From Oscillospiraceae bacterium (GTDB taxonomy: Bacteria; Bacillota; Clostridia; UBA1212; UBA1255), in the NCBI GenBank assembly GCA_015069185.1, contig SVJB01000015.1:1-48437 (forward strand): 48,437 nt of DNA, read 5' to 3'. This document shows, one piece after another, positions 15,798-24,258 of this stretch; the stretch's first letter is position 1; every line of letters starts with the position of its first letter. The notes under the pieces were generated by a model. That model saw only the letters and a list, made by a program, of their open reading frames with translations. It made no database searches and was not told the origin of the DNA. The position numbers and the translations under genes were made by a program.

Positions 15798-17146
15798 TTA
15801 TAAGCATCATAATAATGATTTTTATTTTAGGTTTACTTGTCCTTTCTCATGAGTGGGGACATTTTATTGCTGCACGTATTTTCAAAGTAAGAGTTAATGA
15901 GTTTTCCATATTTATGGGCCCTAAGCTTTTCTCACGAAAAAGCAAGAAGACAGGTACGGTTTATTCTTTAAGAGCCATTCCGCTTGGCGGTTTCTGTGCT
16001 ATGCAGGGTGAAGAGGAAAGCGATGATGGTGATGATGCTTTTTGTAACAAAGCATGGTATAAGAGAGCAGTGATCCTTGTTGCTGGCGCACTTATGAACT
16101 TTATTGTTGCTATTGTACTTATTACTGTTATTTTTATGTTTACAGGATATGATACAAGACAAGTAAGTACTGTTGGCACGACAGGTCCTATTGCTTTATC
16201 CGGTATGGAAGCAGGAGATAAGGTATATAAATACAATGGCGATGGTATCCTTAATCCGATTGACTATGACTTATATGTGACGGCTTACGGAAATGACCTT
16301 AAGAATATATCTTTTCACGTAAAGAAAGCTGATGGTTCAAAAGTAAAATATTCATTTGAACGTGATATTAAGATTGTTAATAGTGAGGTTGATGGAGAGA
16401 CTGTTACTACTTCCATGACCGCGGATATAAACGTTTATGCAACTAAAGGCGATAATAAGCAATATATGGGTAATTATTCTTCTACATGGGAGAATAGTGA
16501 TACATTGATAATTACCATGACTGCTCAGGACGGTTCTTATGAAGTATACAAGTATGGTAAGAATGAAACAGGTAGCTTCGGTACCACATATGAGAAATAT
16601 TCAGTTGATAAACAGATGATTGACAGTAGCTATACTGAGGATACACAAGATGCTCCTGTTGCAGAGAGCACAATACTTTCATATAATCCATATAAATATG
16701 GTTTTAGCTTTACTTACAGTGAACAAGGAAATATCTTCCAGTGTTTGGGTAGATCTGTAACATACAATGTGTCTCTTGTCAAATCAGTAATTAATTCACT
16801 TAAGTGGTTGATTACAGGCCGTCTTGGCATGGATGCCTTGTCAGGACCCATAGGTCTTACATCTGTTGTTAGTGATGTTGTAGATGCTGATATCGGCATT
16901 GGATACCAGATATTAACACTTATAAATCTTATGGCATTAATTAGCGCTAACTTAGGTGCATTTAATTTACTTCCTATACCGGGACTTGATGGTGGCAAGT
17001 TAGTATTTGTCGTTGTTGAGCTAATTAGAGGTGGCAAGAAGGTACCTCCGGAAAAAGAAGCTATAGTATCATTGATATTTATGGCGTTGCTTGTAATACT
17101 GTCGCTGTTTGTGGCGGGAAGTGATATATTCAAACTGATAGGGTAA
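15788..17146 (+). CDS. rseP: RIP site-2 metalloprotease (RseP/RasP) with enlarged external region
   Basis: Site-2 proteases cut substrates such as anti-sigma factors and leftover signal peptides within the membrane. Catalytic HEWGH is at residues 21-25 in the first membrane helix, and the third-metal-ligand motif LLPIPGLDGGK lies near the C-terminus. The PDZ-like region between (starting near residue 135, with GPIALSGMEAGDKVYKYNG) is followed by about 130 polar, Thr/Ser/Tyr-rich residues before the next membrane helix. The whole protein is 452 residues, longer than I would expect from the Bacillus RasP protein (about 420). It is encoded between dxr and ispG, as in many Firmicutes. Confidence 0.95.
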   Translation: MDVVISIIIMIFILGLLVLSHEWGHFIAARIFKVRVNEFSIFMGPKLFSRKSKKTGTVYSLRAIPLGGFCAMQGEEESDDGDDAFCNKAWYKRAVILVAGALMNFIVAIVLITVIFMFTGYDTRQVSTVGTTGPIALSGMEAGDKVYKYNGDGILNPIDYDLYVTAYGNDLKNISFHVKKADGSKVKYSFERDIKIVNSEVDGETVTTSMTADINVYATKGDNKQYMGNYSSTWENSDTLIITMTAQDGSYEVYKYGKNETGSFGTTYEKYSVDKQMIDSSYTEDTQDAPVAESTILSYNPYKYGFSFTYSEQGNIFQCLGRSVTYNVSLVKSVINSLKWLITGRLGMDALSGPIGLTSVVSDVVDADIGIGYQILTLINLMALISANLGAFNLLPIPGLDGGKLVFVVVELIRGGKKVPPEKEAIVSLIFMALLVILSLFVAGSDIFKLIG

Positions 17147-17167
17147 TTACTATAAAAGGTGCTTAAA

Positions 17168-18238
17168 ATGTTTCTGCGTGAAAAAACAAGAAAAGTTACA
17201 GTAGGCGATGTGACGATAGGAGGCTCTTGTCGTATCTCTGTGCAGTCTATGACAAATACAGATACCAGAAATGTGGCTGCTACAATAGCACAGATAAGGG
17301 AACTGGAAGAGGCAGGCTGTGATATTATACGTGTGGCTGTACCGGATATGGAGGCCGCTACATGTATAAAAGATATTAAGTCAGCGATAAAATTACCGCT
17401 GGTCGCTGATATTCATTTTGACTATAGATTAGCGATAGAGTCAATTAAAAATGGCGCTGATAAGATCCGTATCAATCCTGGAAATATGGCAGATGAGGAT
17501 CATATAAAGGCAGTAGTAGACTGTGCCAAGGAATATCATATTCCAATTAGAGTGGGTGTGAATTCCGGATCATTACCTAAACTGTATAATGAGAAAACGG
17601 CGGAGAGTGTAGTGGCGGGAGCCTACTCGCAGATAGAAATATTAGAAAAATATGATTTTGAAGACATTGTTGTATCTCTTAAATGTTCGGATATTGAGAC
17701 TTCGTATCTGTCATATAAATTATTTGCCGAAAAATATGATTATCCTTTGCATGTAGGTATTACAGAGGCAGGCACAGTATTTTCTGGTACGATCAAATCC
17801 TGTGCCGGGATAGGAAGTATCCTTAGTCTGGGGATTGGTGATACAATAAGAGTATCGCTTACAGGAAATCCGCTTGAGGAGGTCAAGGTGGGCAGAGAGT
17901 TGCTTCACTCTATGAATCTTGGAGGTAACAAGAAAGTTACTTTTGTTTCATGTCCTTCATGTGGTAGATGCCGTATTGATTTGATTAAAACGGCATGTGA
18001 GATAGAGGAGGCGTTGAATAGTCCAGGAGTATCCTCCCAAATCAGCAGGCCGATTACAGTTGCAGTGATGGGATGTGCTGTAAATGGACCGGGAGAGGCC
18101 AGACATGCCGATATAGGACTATGTGGCGGAAACGGAGAGGCTTTGCTTTTTAAAAAAGGACAGATTGTGTGTAAACTTCCATCTAAAACAATGGTTGAGA
18201 CTTTTGTACAAAGTGTAATAGATTATGCAGCTGAATAA
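17168..18238 (+). CDS. ispG: 4-hydroxy-3-methylbut-2-en-1-yl diphosphate synthase
   Basis: IspG (GcpE) is the [4Fe-4S] enzyme that reductively opens MEcPP in the MEP pathway. The protein has the N-terminal TIM-barrel motifs (SVQSMTNTDTRN, ELEEAGCDIIRVAVPD, DIHFDYRLA) and the C-terminal cluster ligands CPSCGRC and GCAVNGPGEA. AAAGGTG at 17155-17161 lies 6 nt before the ATG at 17168, giving 356 residues; the GTG at 17159 overlaps that site. It closes the isoprenoid and envelope part of the operon. The following gene is trmK and not polC, the common neighbour in many Firmicutes. Confidence 0.98.
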   Translation: MFLREKTRKVTVGDVTIGGSCRISVQSMTNTDTRNVAATIAQIRELEEAGCDIIRVAVPDMEAATCIKDIKSAIKLPLVADIHFDYRLAIESIKNGADKIRINPGNMADEDHIKAVVDCAKEYHIPIRVGVNSGSLPKLYNEKTAESVVAGAYSQIEILEKYDFEDIVVSLKCSDIETSYLSYKLFAEKYDYPLHVGITEAGTVFSGTIKSCAGIGSILSLGIGDTIRVSLTGNPLEEVKVGRELLHSMNLGGNKKVTFVSCPSCGRCRIDLIKTACEIEEALNSPGVSSQISRPITVAVMGCAVNGPGEARHADIGLCGGNGEALLFKKGQIVCKLPSKTMVETFVQSVIDYAAE

Positions 18239-18944
18239 TACAAGATTAGAACTTATATATAATATGATCAAAAACGAATGTAAGGTTTTTGATTGTTTTG
18301 GTGATGTAGGCACGGATCATGCACATTTACCTGTTTTTTTATTACAACAAGGACTCTTCCGCTCTGCCATTGCTTCTGATGTAAATGTTCTTCCGCTCAA
18401 AAGAGCAGAGGAAAATATACGTCGTTACGGGTATATTGATAAAGTGACTTTGTTACTGTCAGATGGGCTGAGTAAATACACAAAAGAATGTGATGTGGTA
18501 TGCATAGCCGGCCTTAGCGGGACTACAATTATCTCAGTGCTTGAAAAATATATAGAGTCACCTTGGGAAAACAACCCTATATTCTTGTTGCAACCAAATA
18601 CTGCAATAAGTGATACAAGAAAATTCTTGGCGAAACATGGATTTGTTTTTAAAGAAGAACAAGTATGTATTGATAAGAAGCATGAATATCCGGTTATAAA
18701 AGGGTATTTTACAGATAAAAATGATAATGACACAGATACTGTATTTTATCATCTCGGTTTGTTTAAAGATAAGAATGATGAAAACACAGAAAGGTATCTT
18801 AATATTTTATATAAAAAATATAACGATGTTATCAAGAAAATATCAAATATTGACCGCTCTCTGTCTGACAGAGAGGCAAGCTTGCTGAAGGAACTGCAAA
18901 CAGTTACAGAATTTATTGAAAATAAAATAAGAATACAGAAATAA
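18225..18944 (+). CDS. trmK: tRNA (adenine(22)-N1)-methyltransferase TrmK-like
   Basis: TrmK methylates N1 of A22 in tRNA using SAM. The 239-residue protein shows the family's motif I, DCFGDVGTDHAHLPV, and the second motif region in which relatives have IAGMGG; here it reads IAGLSGTTI. LLQPNT followed by a helix matches the family's LQPxxxxxxLR segment. A helical C-terminal extension (about residues 185-239) fits TrmK's coiled-coil domain. The start overlaps the ispG end by 14 nt and has a weak ribosome binding site, which suggests coupling. In many Firmicutes trmK sits beside rpoD and a Nif3-like gene; neither is here. Confidence 0.85.
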   Translation: MQLNNTRLELIYNMIKNECKVFDCFGDVGTDHAHLPVFLLQQGLFRSAIASDVNVLPLKRAEENIRRYGYIDKVTLLLSDGLSKYTKECDVVCIAGLSGTTIISVLEKYIESPWENNPIFLLQPNTAISDTRKFLAKHGFVFKEEQVCIDKKHEYPVIKGYFTDKNDNDTDTVFYHLGLFKDKNDENTERYLNILYKKYNDVIKKISNIDRSLSDREASLLKELQTVTEFIENKIRIQK

Positions 18945-18981
18945 ATCGACCGATTTCGACTGTTTATTATGTGTAAAATCT

Positions 18982-19019
18982 AAAAGCAACCGACTTAATC
19001 AAAGCGGATTGCTTTTTTT
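18982..19019 (+). terminator. intrinsic terminator after trmK
   Basis: AAAAGCAACCG at 18982-18992 pairs with CGGATTGCTTTT at 19005-19016 with one bulged base, followed by more T residues. It ends the frr-to-trmK transcript 26 bp before the spoIIE start. Confidence 0.75.
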
Positions 19020-19044
19020 ACTTAAGATAAACGGTGAATTTACG

Positions 19045-21360
19045 ATGGATAACTTTAAGCTTGATAAGAAGACTGTATATATAACCATACTTACTTTTCT
19101 GGTGAGCCGCGCATCACTCTTTGGTATGTTGCCCTTTGGATATCCAGCATGCTGTGTGATGCTTATTTCAGATACATATAGCGTATATCCATACAATACA
19201 GTACTTTACATTGCAGCTTGTCTGTTGGGGACTATATCCAAAGGGATGGGACTTCAAACATATATAACATTACTGTCTCTGGCATTGACAGTATGTATAT
19301 TTTATGCAGTGAAGAAATTTATTAATGTTTTATCAGTGAAAATGTTATATCTTAGCATTATTTCTGTTGGTATATATTCTGTCAGTGCACTGGCGGCATT
19401 ATGTATAAGCCAGCCCACAGTTGGTGATATTGTAAAAATACTGATACAAGGAATATTTATTTTTATTTCATTTTATATTTACCGTATAGCAGAGCATCAT
19501 ATTAACTACACTAAAATGCTTACACCGGAAGAATTGTCAATGTTGGCTATTATTATAATGTTGGCAGTGTTGGGGATTCCGGACGTTGTTATATTTGGTT
19601 TATCATTAAGAAATATTTTATCTCTTTTACTTATAATGATTTTCAGCTGTAAAGGTGGTATGGGAGCTGGGGCGGCTGCAGGTATTGTTATAGGGCTGCT
19701 TACGCGATATGACGAACCTGTTACAATATGCCTGTATACTTTTTGTGGCTTTCTTTCAGGCCTTTTTAAAAGATATGGTAAATTTGCTGTGGTGCTGGCA
19801 TTTTGTGCCGGAAACACTGTCTTAGCCTTCTTTATGGGTGGTCTGCCACAGATAATAAGCGGAATGTATGAAACAGGTATGGCGGTGATTGTTTTTATCT
19901 TGTTACCTCGCAATGTATCAGAACTGGTGCGGATTCCCGTGCTTGAAAATAATACAAAAGATAATACTATAGAATTAATTTACGAAAGAAGAATGTGTAT
20001 GAATGCAATAAAAAAAATAAGTGAGTTTTCAAATTTATTTAAGAACTTATCAGGAAATGTTACTCTCTATCCAAATATGTCATGCAGCAAAAACAGAAAC
20101 GAAGAAATGATACGTGTGTACAATAAGGTGTGCTGTGACTGTAACATGAGAAAAGTGTGCTGGGAACAGGAGCAGGATGTAACAAAGCAATATCTTTTAT
20201 CTGCTATATCACGTATCAGCAGTGGTAGTTACTCAAAAGAAGAAATGAAGCGGAGTTTTTCTGATGTATGTATAAATGTTTCACAGATATCAGATGAATT
20301 AGAAAATGCATATGAAATAAAAAGAATGAATAAAATTTCTAATGATAAAATAAATGAATACAGGAGCTTTATATCAAAGCAGTTGTATGAAATAGGCAAG
20401 ATGTCGGACGGTCTGATTGAAGATATAAAACATGGTATGGATTTTAATAAAGATAAAGAAAAGAAATTAATGTCAGCGCTTAAAGAAGAAGATATTCGTG
20501 TTCTTGACGTAATAATTATGAATGAAAGTCGTAATGAAGATTACATAACAGTATATGTCAAAGGTGTTTTTAAGAGAGAAATTCTGGAAAAGACCGTAAG
20601 TAAAATACTGGAAACCCAATATATTATCAGAAAAGTAAGTAAGAAAAGCAAAGGTGTATATGAGGTGCTTTGTATAACTAAACCTTTGATAGAAGCCAAT
20701 GTATGTATAAAGCAATATACAGCAGATGGTAAGGTTTGCGGTGATTCTTATAAAATAATCAGTGAAACTCCCTGGGGGCAATGTGTAGCTATAAGTGATG
20801 GAATGGGTGTGGGCAAAGAAGCCGAACAACAAAGCGCTACTGTACTAAAAATAGTTGAAATGTATGCAAAGTCAGGTGTGAATGTACAAAACAGTATGGA
20901 TTTGATTAATCTGATGCTGGATAATGGTACGGATGAAATCAAAACCGCAACATTAGATATATGTATGATAAACAGTTATGAAAAAAAGGCGGTTTTTTCG
21001 AAATCAGGCGCAATGGATTCTGTTATAGTCCATAAGGATTATAATATGGAAATAGCACAGGCCGGCATGTTACCAATTGGAACTAATATTACTTATCTGG
21101 GATCACAGGTAAGGAAGAGTGAGTTCTCTATTGATAAAGGTGATGTGATTATTATGTATACAGATGGTATTAGTGATTCCTTTGCCAAAGGTGGCATGAA
21201 TGAAAAAGTTTTCACAGAATATTTAAGAGCTGTTTGTGAGAAATATATAAAAAAGAATCAACATGATTCTATATGTGGACAGATATTGGGGCAAGCAATA
21301 AAACACTGTAAAGATTGTGAGAAAGATGATATGACTATAGCTGTTATCTCTGTACTGTGA
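19045..21360 (+). CDS. spoIIE: Stage II sporulation protein E, membrane PP2C phosphatase
   Basis: SpoIIE dephosphorylates SpoIIAA to release sigma-F in the forespore and takes part in polar septation. The first about 300 residues hold around ten hydrophobic helices. A regulatory middle region follows, with a Cys-rich patch (CCDCNMRKVCW), and then a PP2C/SpoIIE phosphatase domain with metal-binding ISDGMGVG, YTDGISDSF and DDMTIAVISVL at the extreme C-terminus. The ATG at 19045 with GGTGA at 19032-19036 gives 771 residues, slightly shorter than the Bacillus protein (827). The TTG at 19009 lies within the preceding terminator and is rejected. Confidence 0.95.
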   Translation: MDNFKLDKKTVYITILTFLVSRASLFGMLPFGYPACCVMLISDTYSVYPYNTVLYIAACLLGTISKGMGLQTYITLLSLALTVCIFYAVKKFINVLSVKMLYLSIISVGIYSVSALAALCISQPTVGDIVKILIQGIFIFISFYIYRIAEHHINYTKMLTPEELSMLAIIIMLAVLGIPDVVIFGLSLRNILSLLLIMIFSCKGGMGAGAAAGIVIGLLTRYDEPVTICLYTFCGFLSGLFKRYGKFAVVLAFCAGNTVLAFFMGGLPQIISGMYETGMAVIVFILLPRNVSELVRIPVLENNTKDNTIELIYERRMCMNAIKKISEFSNLFKNLSGNVTLYPNMSCSKNRNEEMIRVYNKVCCDCNMRKVCWEQEQDVTKQYLLSAISRISSGSYSKEEMKRSFSDVCINVSQISDELENAYEIKRMNKISNDKINEYRSFISKQLYEIGKMSDGLIEDIKHGMDFNKDKEKKLMSALKEEDIRVLDVIIMNESRNEDYITVYVKGVFKREILEKTVSKILETQYIIRKVSKKSKGVYEVLCITKPLIEANVCIKQYTADGKVCGDSYKIISETPWGQCVAISDGMGVGKEAEQQSATVLKIVEMYAKSGVNVQNSMDLINLMLDNGTDEIKTATLDICMINSYEKKAVFSKSGAMDSVIVHKDYNMEIAQAGMLPIGTNITYLGSQVRKSEFSIDKGDVIIMYTDGISDSFAKGGMNEKVFTEYLRAVCEKYIKKNQHDSICGQILGQAIKHCKDCEKDDMTIAVISVL

Positions 21361-21403
21361 TATAATTCGCCTTGATGAAGTATGGTAAAACGACTTATAA
21401 TCC

Positions 21404-21433
21404 TTGACTGTAAGTGTTCTTTCATGGTATTAT
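21404..21433 (+). promoter_or_regulatory. promoter of oadG-oadB
   Basis: TTGACT at 21404-21409 and TATTAT at 21428-21433 are 18 bp apart, with TGG before the -10 giving an extended -10. Transcription would begin near 21440, about 45 nt before the ATG at 21484. Confidence 0.55.
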
Positions 21434-21445
21434 TTACAGTGATTT

Positions 21446-21465
21446 TGGTCATGCTAACGTGACCA
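21446..21465 (+). promoter_or_regulatory. leader inverted repeat upstream of oadG
   Basis: TGGTCATG at 21446-21453 and CGTGACCA at 21458-21465 form an 8-bp stem (one G-T pair) around a CTAA loop. It lies between the predicted transcription start and the ribosome binding site AAAGGAG at about 21469-21475. It may be an operator or an RNA hairpin; no known element is recognised. Confidence 0.4.
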
Positions 21466-21483
21466 TAAAAAGGAGAACTATTC

Positions 21484-21816
21484 ATGAACAGAGATGATAT
21501 TTTTCTTGTGATAATCAGTTTGCTTCTTGTGTTTTCTGTGTTGGCAGGCATATCTATATTTGTCTACTTTATATCTGTAATGATCAGAAGTGCATCCAAG
21601 AAAGAGAAGACAGAAGAGATCCCGGCGCCGGCAGTACAGAATCCTATTGTAGCCTCCGCAAAAGCTGACACACTTCCTGCTGCACAGGTAGGAGATGATC
21701 CTGCGATTATTGCAGCTATTATTGCAGCTATTACAGCTTATCGAGCACATAGGTATGGTCCTGTTATGGCAAACAGATTCAGAGTTGTTTCTTTTAAGAG
21801 AACAAGTGGGAGATAA
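21484..21816 (+). CDS. OadG/MmdD-type subunit of a Na+-translocating decarboxylase
   Basis: A 110-residue protein with one N-terminal membrane helix (about residues 6-35), a Lys/Glu/Pro/Ala linker and a C-terminal segment, AIIAAIIAAITAYRAHRYG, followed by FRVVSFKR. That C-terminal pattern is typical of the gamma/delta subunits of oxaloacetate or methylmalonyl-CoA decarboxylase sodium pumps, where the subunit holds the complex together. The gene lies 6 nt before oadB. The carboxyltransferase and biotin carrier subunits are absent from the window. Confidence 0.85.
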   Translation: MNRDDIFLVIISLLLVFSVLAGISIFVYFISVMIRSASKKEKTEEIPAPAVQNPIVASAKADTLPAAQVGDDPAIIAAIIAAITAYRAHRYGPVMANRFRVVSFKRTSGR

Positions 21817-21822
21817 ATATAT

Positions 21823-22968
21823 ATGGATAAGTTATTGACCACAATTTCAGATATAATCGGCAACTCAGGTTTTGCTGAGATTGCAAAAAATTTTTTAGAT
21901 GGTGGATGGAAAACACTGGTAATGATTGCTATTTCCTGTGTGCTTATTTATCTTGCTATTGTTAAGAAGTACGAACCGTTGTTGTTGCTTCCTATTGCAT
22001 TTGGTATGTTATTGGCGAATTTACCTTTGGCAGGTCTTAGCAGTGATGGTGGCGGACTTCTTTCTTACTTATATTATGGTGTCAAATACGGAATATATCC
22101 ACCTCTGATATTCTTGGGCATCGGTGTTATGACAGACTTTGGTCCATTGATCGCTAATCCTAAGAGTTTGCTACTTGGCGCTGCTGCTCAATTTGGTATC
22201 TTCGCAGCCTTTATAGGTGCGCGTTTACTGGGATTCACACCTGCAGAAGCTGGCGCTATTGGTATTATTGGTGGTGCAGATGGTCCTACGGCTATATATA
22301 CTGCAGGCAAACTTGCAGAGGACTTATTGCCGTCAATTGCTGTTGCAGCATATTCATACATGGCACTGGTACCGGTTATTCAACCACCAATAATGAAAGC
22401 ACTCACTACCAAGAAAGAGCGTGCAATAAAAATGACTCAGCTTCGTGAAGTATCAAAGCGTGAGAAGATTTTATTTCCAATTATCGTTACGTTATTAGTT
22501 TCTTTATTACTTCCTGAAGCTGCCACATTAGTTGGTATGTTGATGTTGGGTAATCTAATGAGAGAAAGCGGTGTCGTTGACAGACTTGTTAAAACTGCTC
22601 AAAATGACATGATGAACATAATTACGATATTGCTTGGTTTGTCAGTTGGATCTACCGCAACAGCTGCGAGATTCCTCAGTACGAAAACACTTGGCATTAT
22701 GCTTATGGGAATATTTGCCTTTGCAATGGGAACTGCAGGCGGTGTATTGTGTGGTAAATTGATGTGCTGGCTCACAAAGGGTAAAGTAAATCCGCTTATA
22801 GGTGCGGCGGGAGTATCGGCAGTTCCTATGGCAGCACGTGTTGCGCAGAAGGTAGGTCGTGAAGAAAATCCAGACAATTATTTATTAATGCACGCAATGG
22901 GGCCTAATGTGGCTGGTGTTATTGGTAGCGCGGTAGCGGCAGGTATAATGATTTCAATGCTTGGATAA
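21823..22968 (+). CDS. Na+-translocating decarboxylase beta subunit (OadB/MmdB/GcdB family)
   Basis: The beta subunit couples decarboxylation of carboxybiotin to Na+ export. The 381-residue protein has about ten hydrophobic segments, two family-specific conserved stretches ([20 protein letters not shown] and [20 protein letters not shown]) and the C-terminal [19 protein letters not shown] and [19 protein letters not shown]. The GADGPT loop contains the Asp essential for Na+ binding in the family. The natural substrate (oxaloacetate, methylmalonyl-CoA, glutaconyl-CoA or malonate) cannot be told from this subunit. A strong terminator follows at 22991. Confidence 0.95.
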   Translation: MDKLLTTISDIIGNSGFAEIAKNFLDGGWKTLVMIAISCVLIYLAIVKKYEPLLLLPIAFGMLLANLPLAGLSSDGGGLLSYLYYGVKYGIYPPLIFLGIGVMTDFGPLIANPKSLLLGAAAQFGIFAAFIGARLLGFTPAEAGAIGIIGGADGPTAIYTAGKLAEDLLPSIAVAAYSYMALVPVIQPPIMKALTTKKERAIKMTQLREVSKREKILFPIIVTLLVSLLLPEAATLVGMLMLGNLMRESGVVDRLVKTAQNDMMNIITILLGLSVGSTATAARFLSTKTLGIMLMGIFAFAMGTAGGVLCGKLMCWLTKGKVNPLIGAAGVSAVPMAARVAQKVGREENPDNYLLMHAMGPNVAGVIGSAVAAGIMISMLG

Positions 22969-22990
22969 AATTATCTACATTAAAAATGAT

Positions 22991-23027
22991 AAAAAGCTGT
23001 TGGATTACTATAATCCAACAGCTTTTT
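22991..23027 (+). terminator. strong intrinsic terminator between oadB and the GRE cluster
   Basis: A perfect 17-bp stem, AAAAAGCTGTTGGATTA at 22991-23007 with its complement at 23011-23027, has a 3-nt loop and A/T runs at both ends. It can stop transcription from oadB and from the convergent minus-strand cluster. Confidence 0.9.
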
Positions 23028-23039
23028 GCTTGGGAAATA

Positions 23040-23144
23040 TCAGTTGTTAATATGTGCTAATGCTTTTCCGGCGGTGGTCCCAATGAGTTCCAGACCTTTG
23101 GCGTTATAATGTCCGCCATAAATTAAAATGTCAATATTATCCAT
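23040..23144 (-). CDS. Possible 34-residue protein downstream of the alcohol dehydrogenase
   Basis: On the minus strand an ATG at 23144 begins a 34-codon frame (MDNIDILIYGGHYNAKGLEL and so on, ending AHINN) that closes with TGA at 23040. AAGG sits about 10 nt upstream, inside the last codons of the alcohol dehydrogenase gene, and the ATG is 5 nt past that gene's stop. It fits between the dehydrogenase and the strong terminator, as the last gene of the GRE operon. I recognise no family. It may be a real small protein, the remnant of a longer gene, or chance. Confidence 0.35.
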   Translation of the reverse strand: MDNIDILIYGGHYNAKGLELIGTTAGKALAHINN

Positions 23145-23149
23145 GTAAA

Positions 23150-24244
23150 TTACCTTACCAATAATGTCTTGATATTATTTCCGCTCTTTGCATCGATAAA
23201 TGCCTTGTTGATCTCATCAACAGTATATTTGCTAGCAAGCTGAGCAATAATAGGATGCAAATCAGGATTCTCGCATAAAAAGCTAAGATATTTTTCAACA
23301 TCGCAGATAGAGTATTGTGAAGAACCGATAATGTGAAGCGCTTTAAATGTAATGAGCTGTGGCTGTATTTCAATACCACCAGAGCTCGAATATTGGCCCG
23401 GAACAAGATAGATACCACGATTACGCAGAATATTCATGCCTTGTACTACTGCTTGCGGTGCTCCGGAAGCTTCAAAACAAAGATCCACACCGAGACCACC
23501 ATTTTCTTCCAATAATGCTTTTGTAACAGCTTCGGTACCTTCACGAGTTAAGTTGAATACCTTATCTGCACCGAGAGTCATAGCTAACTCTTCGCGCTTG
23601 CGATTATCACCGGCAGTAATTGCGTACACACGTTTGATACCGAGTTTCTTAAGATACATAACTGCAAATGTACCTACAGGACCTAATCCTTGTACTACAG
23701 CTACATTAATCTTGCTATAATCAACACCGGCCTGATGAGCCAGACGGAATGCGTGTATTGCAGTCGGTCCGGGGCATGCGAACGTGGCGGCAATAGTAGG
23801 ATCAAGCTCTTCCGGAATTTTAATTAAATTAGTGAGTGGGGTGTAGTTAACCTCTGTATAACCGCCGTAAAGGTAGGGGGCTACTTCAATACTGCCTCCG
23901 TTTGTAACCTGCATATTTACGCAGTTAGCGTCATCTCCATGTTTACAAAGAATACATTCACCGCATGGAACAGCAATGTCTGCAATAACATTATCTCCGA
24001 TTTTCAAACCGTATTTTGCGGCTTCATCAGTGTCTGCCTCAGTAATCTTACCAACAAACTCATGGCCGATAATTGTAGGTGGTGTCACAACAAGCTTTCC
24101 GTTGTGGAAATGCAGATCAGTACCACAAATACCACTAGCAATTAATTCCAACTGACCGTACCCTGCAGGCGGCGCGGTAACCTCAAATTCTCTGACTTCA
24201 AAGTCCTTATGCGGACCCATAAAAACAGCTGCTTTAGCATTCAT
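23150..24244 (-). CDS. Zinc-dependent medium-chain alcohol/polyol dehydrogenase
   Basis: A 364-residue NAD(P)-dependent dehydrogenase of the threonine/sorbitol dehydrogenase type. The catalytic zinc site is Cys40 with His61-Glu62 (GHEFVG); the structural zinc ligands are Cys94, 97, 100 and 108 (CGECILC plus C); the dinucleotide loop is GLGPVG at 186-191. In the GRE operon it probably reduces the aldehyde or ketone made by the radical enzyme, or oxidises the alcohol feeding it, with NADH balance in mind. The substrate cannot be read from the sequence. It lies 14 nt downstream of the activase gene with AAGGAGGAAAAG before the ATG. Confidence 0.92.
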   Translation of the reverse strand: MNAKAAVFMGPHKDFEVREFEVTAPPAGYGQLELIASGICGTDLHFHNGKLVVTPPTIIGHEFVGKITEADTDEAAKYGLKIGDNVIADIAVPCGECILCKHGDDANCVNMQVTNGGSIEVAPYLYGGYTEVNYTPLTNLIKIPEELDPTIAATFACPGPTAIHAFRLAHQAGVDYSKINVAVVQGLGPVGTFAVMYLKKLGIKRVYAITAGDNRKREELAMTLGADKVFNLTREGTEAVTKALLEENGGLGVDLCFEASGAPQAVVQGMNILRNRGIYLVPGQYSSSGGIEIQPQLITFKALHIIGSSQYSICDVEKYLSFLCENPDLHPIIAQLASKYTVDEINKAFIDAKSGNNIKTLLVR

Positions 24245-24258
24245 TTTCTTTTCCTCCT

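Noticed and set aside
23436-23720. 94-codon plus-strand frame inside the zinc dehydrogenase gene
   Set aside because: It is antisense to a well conserved dehydrogenase and has no start signal.
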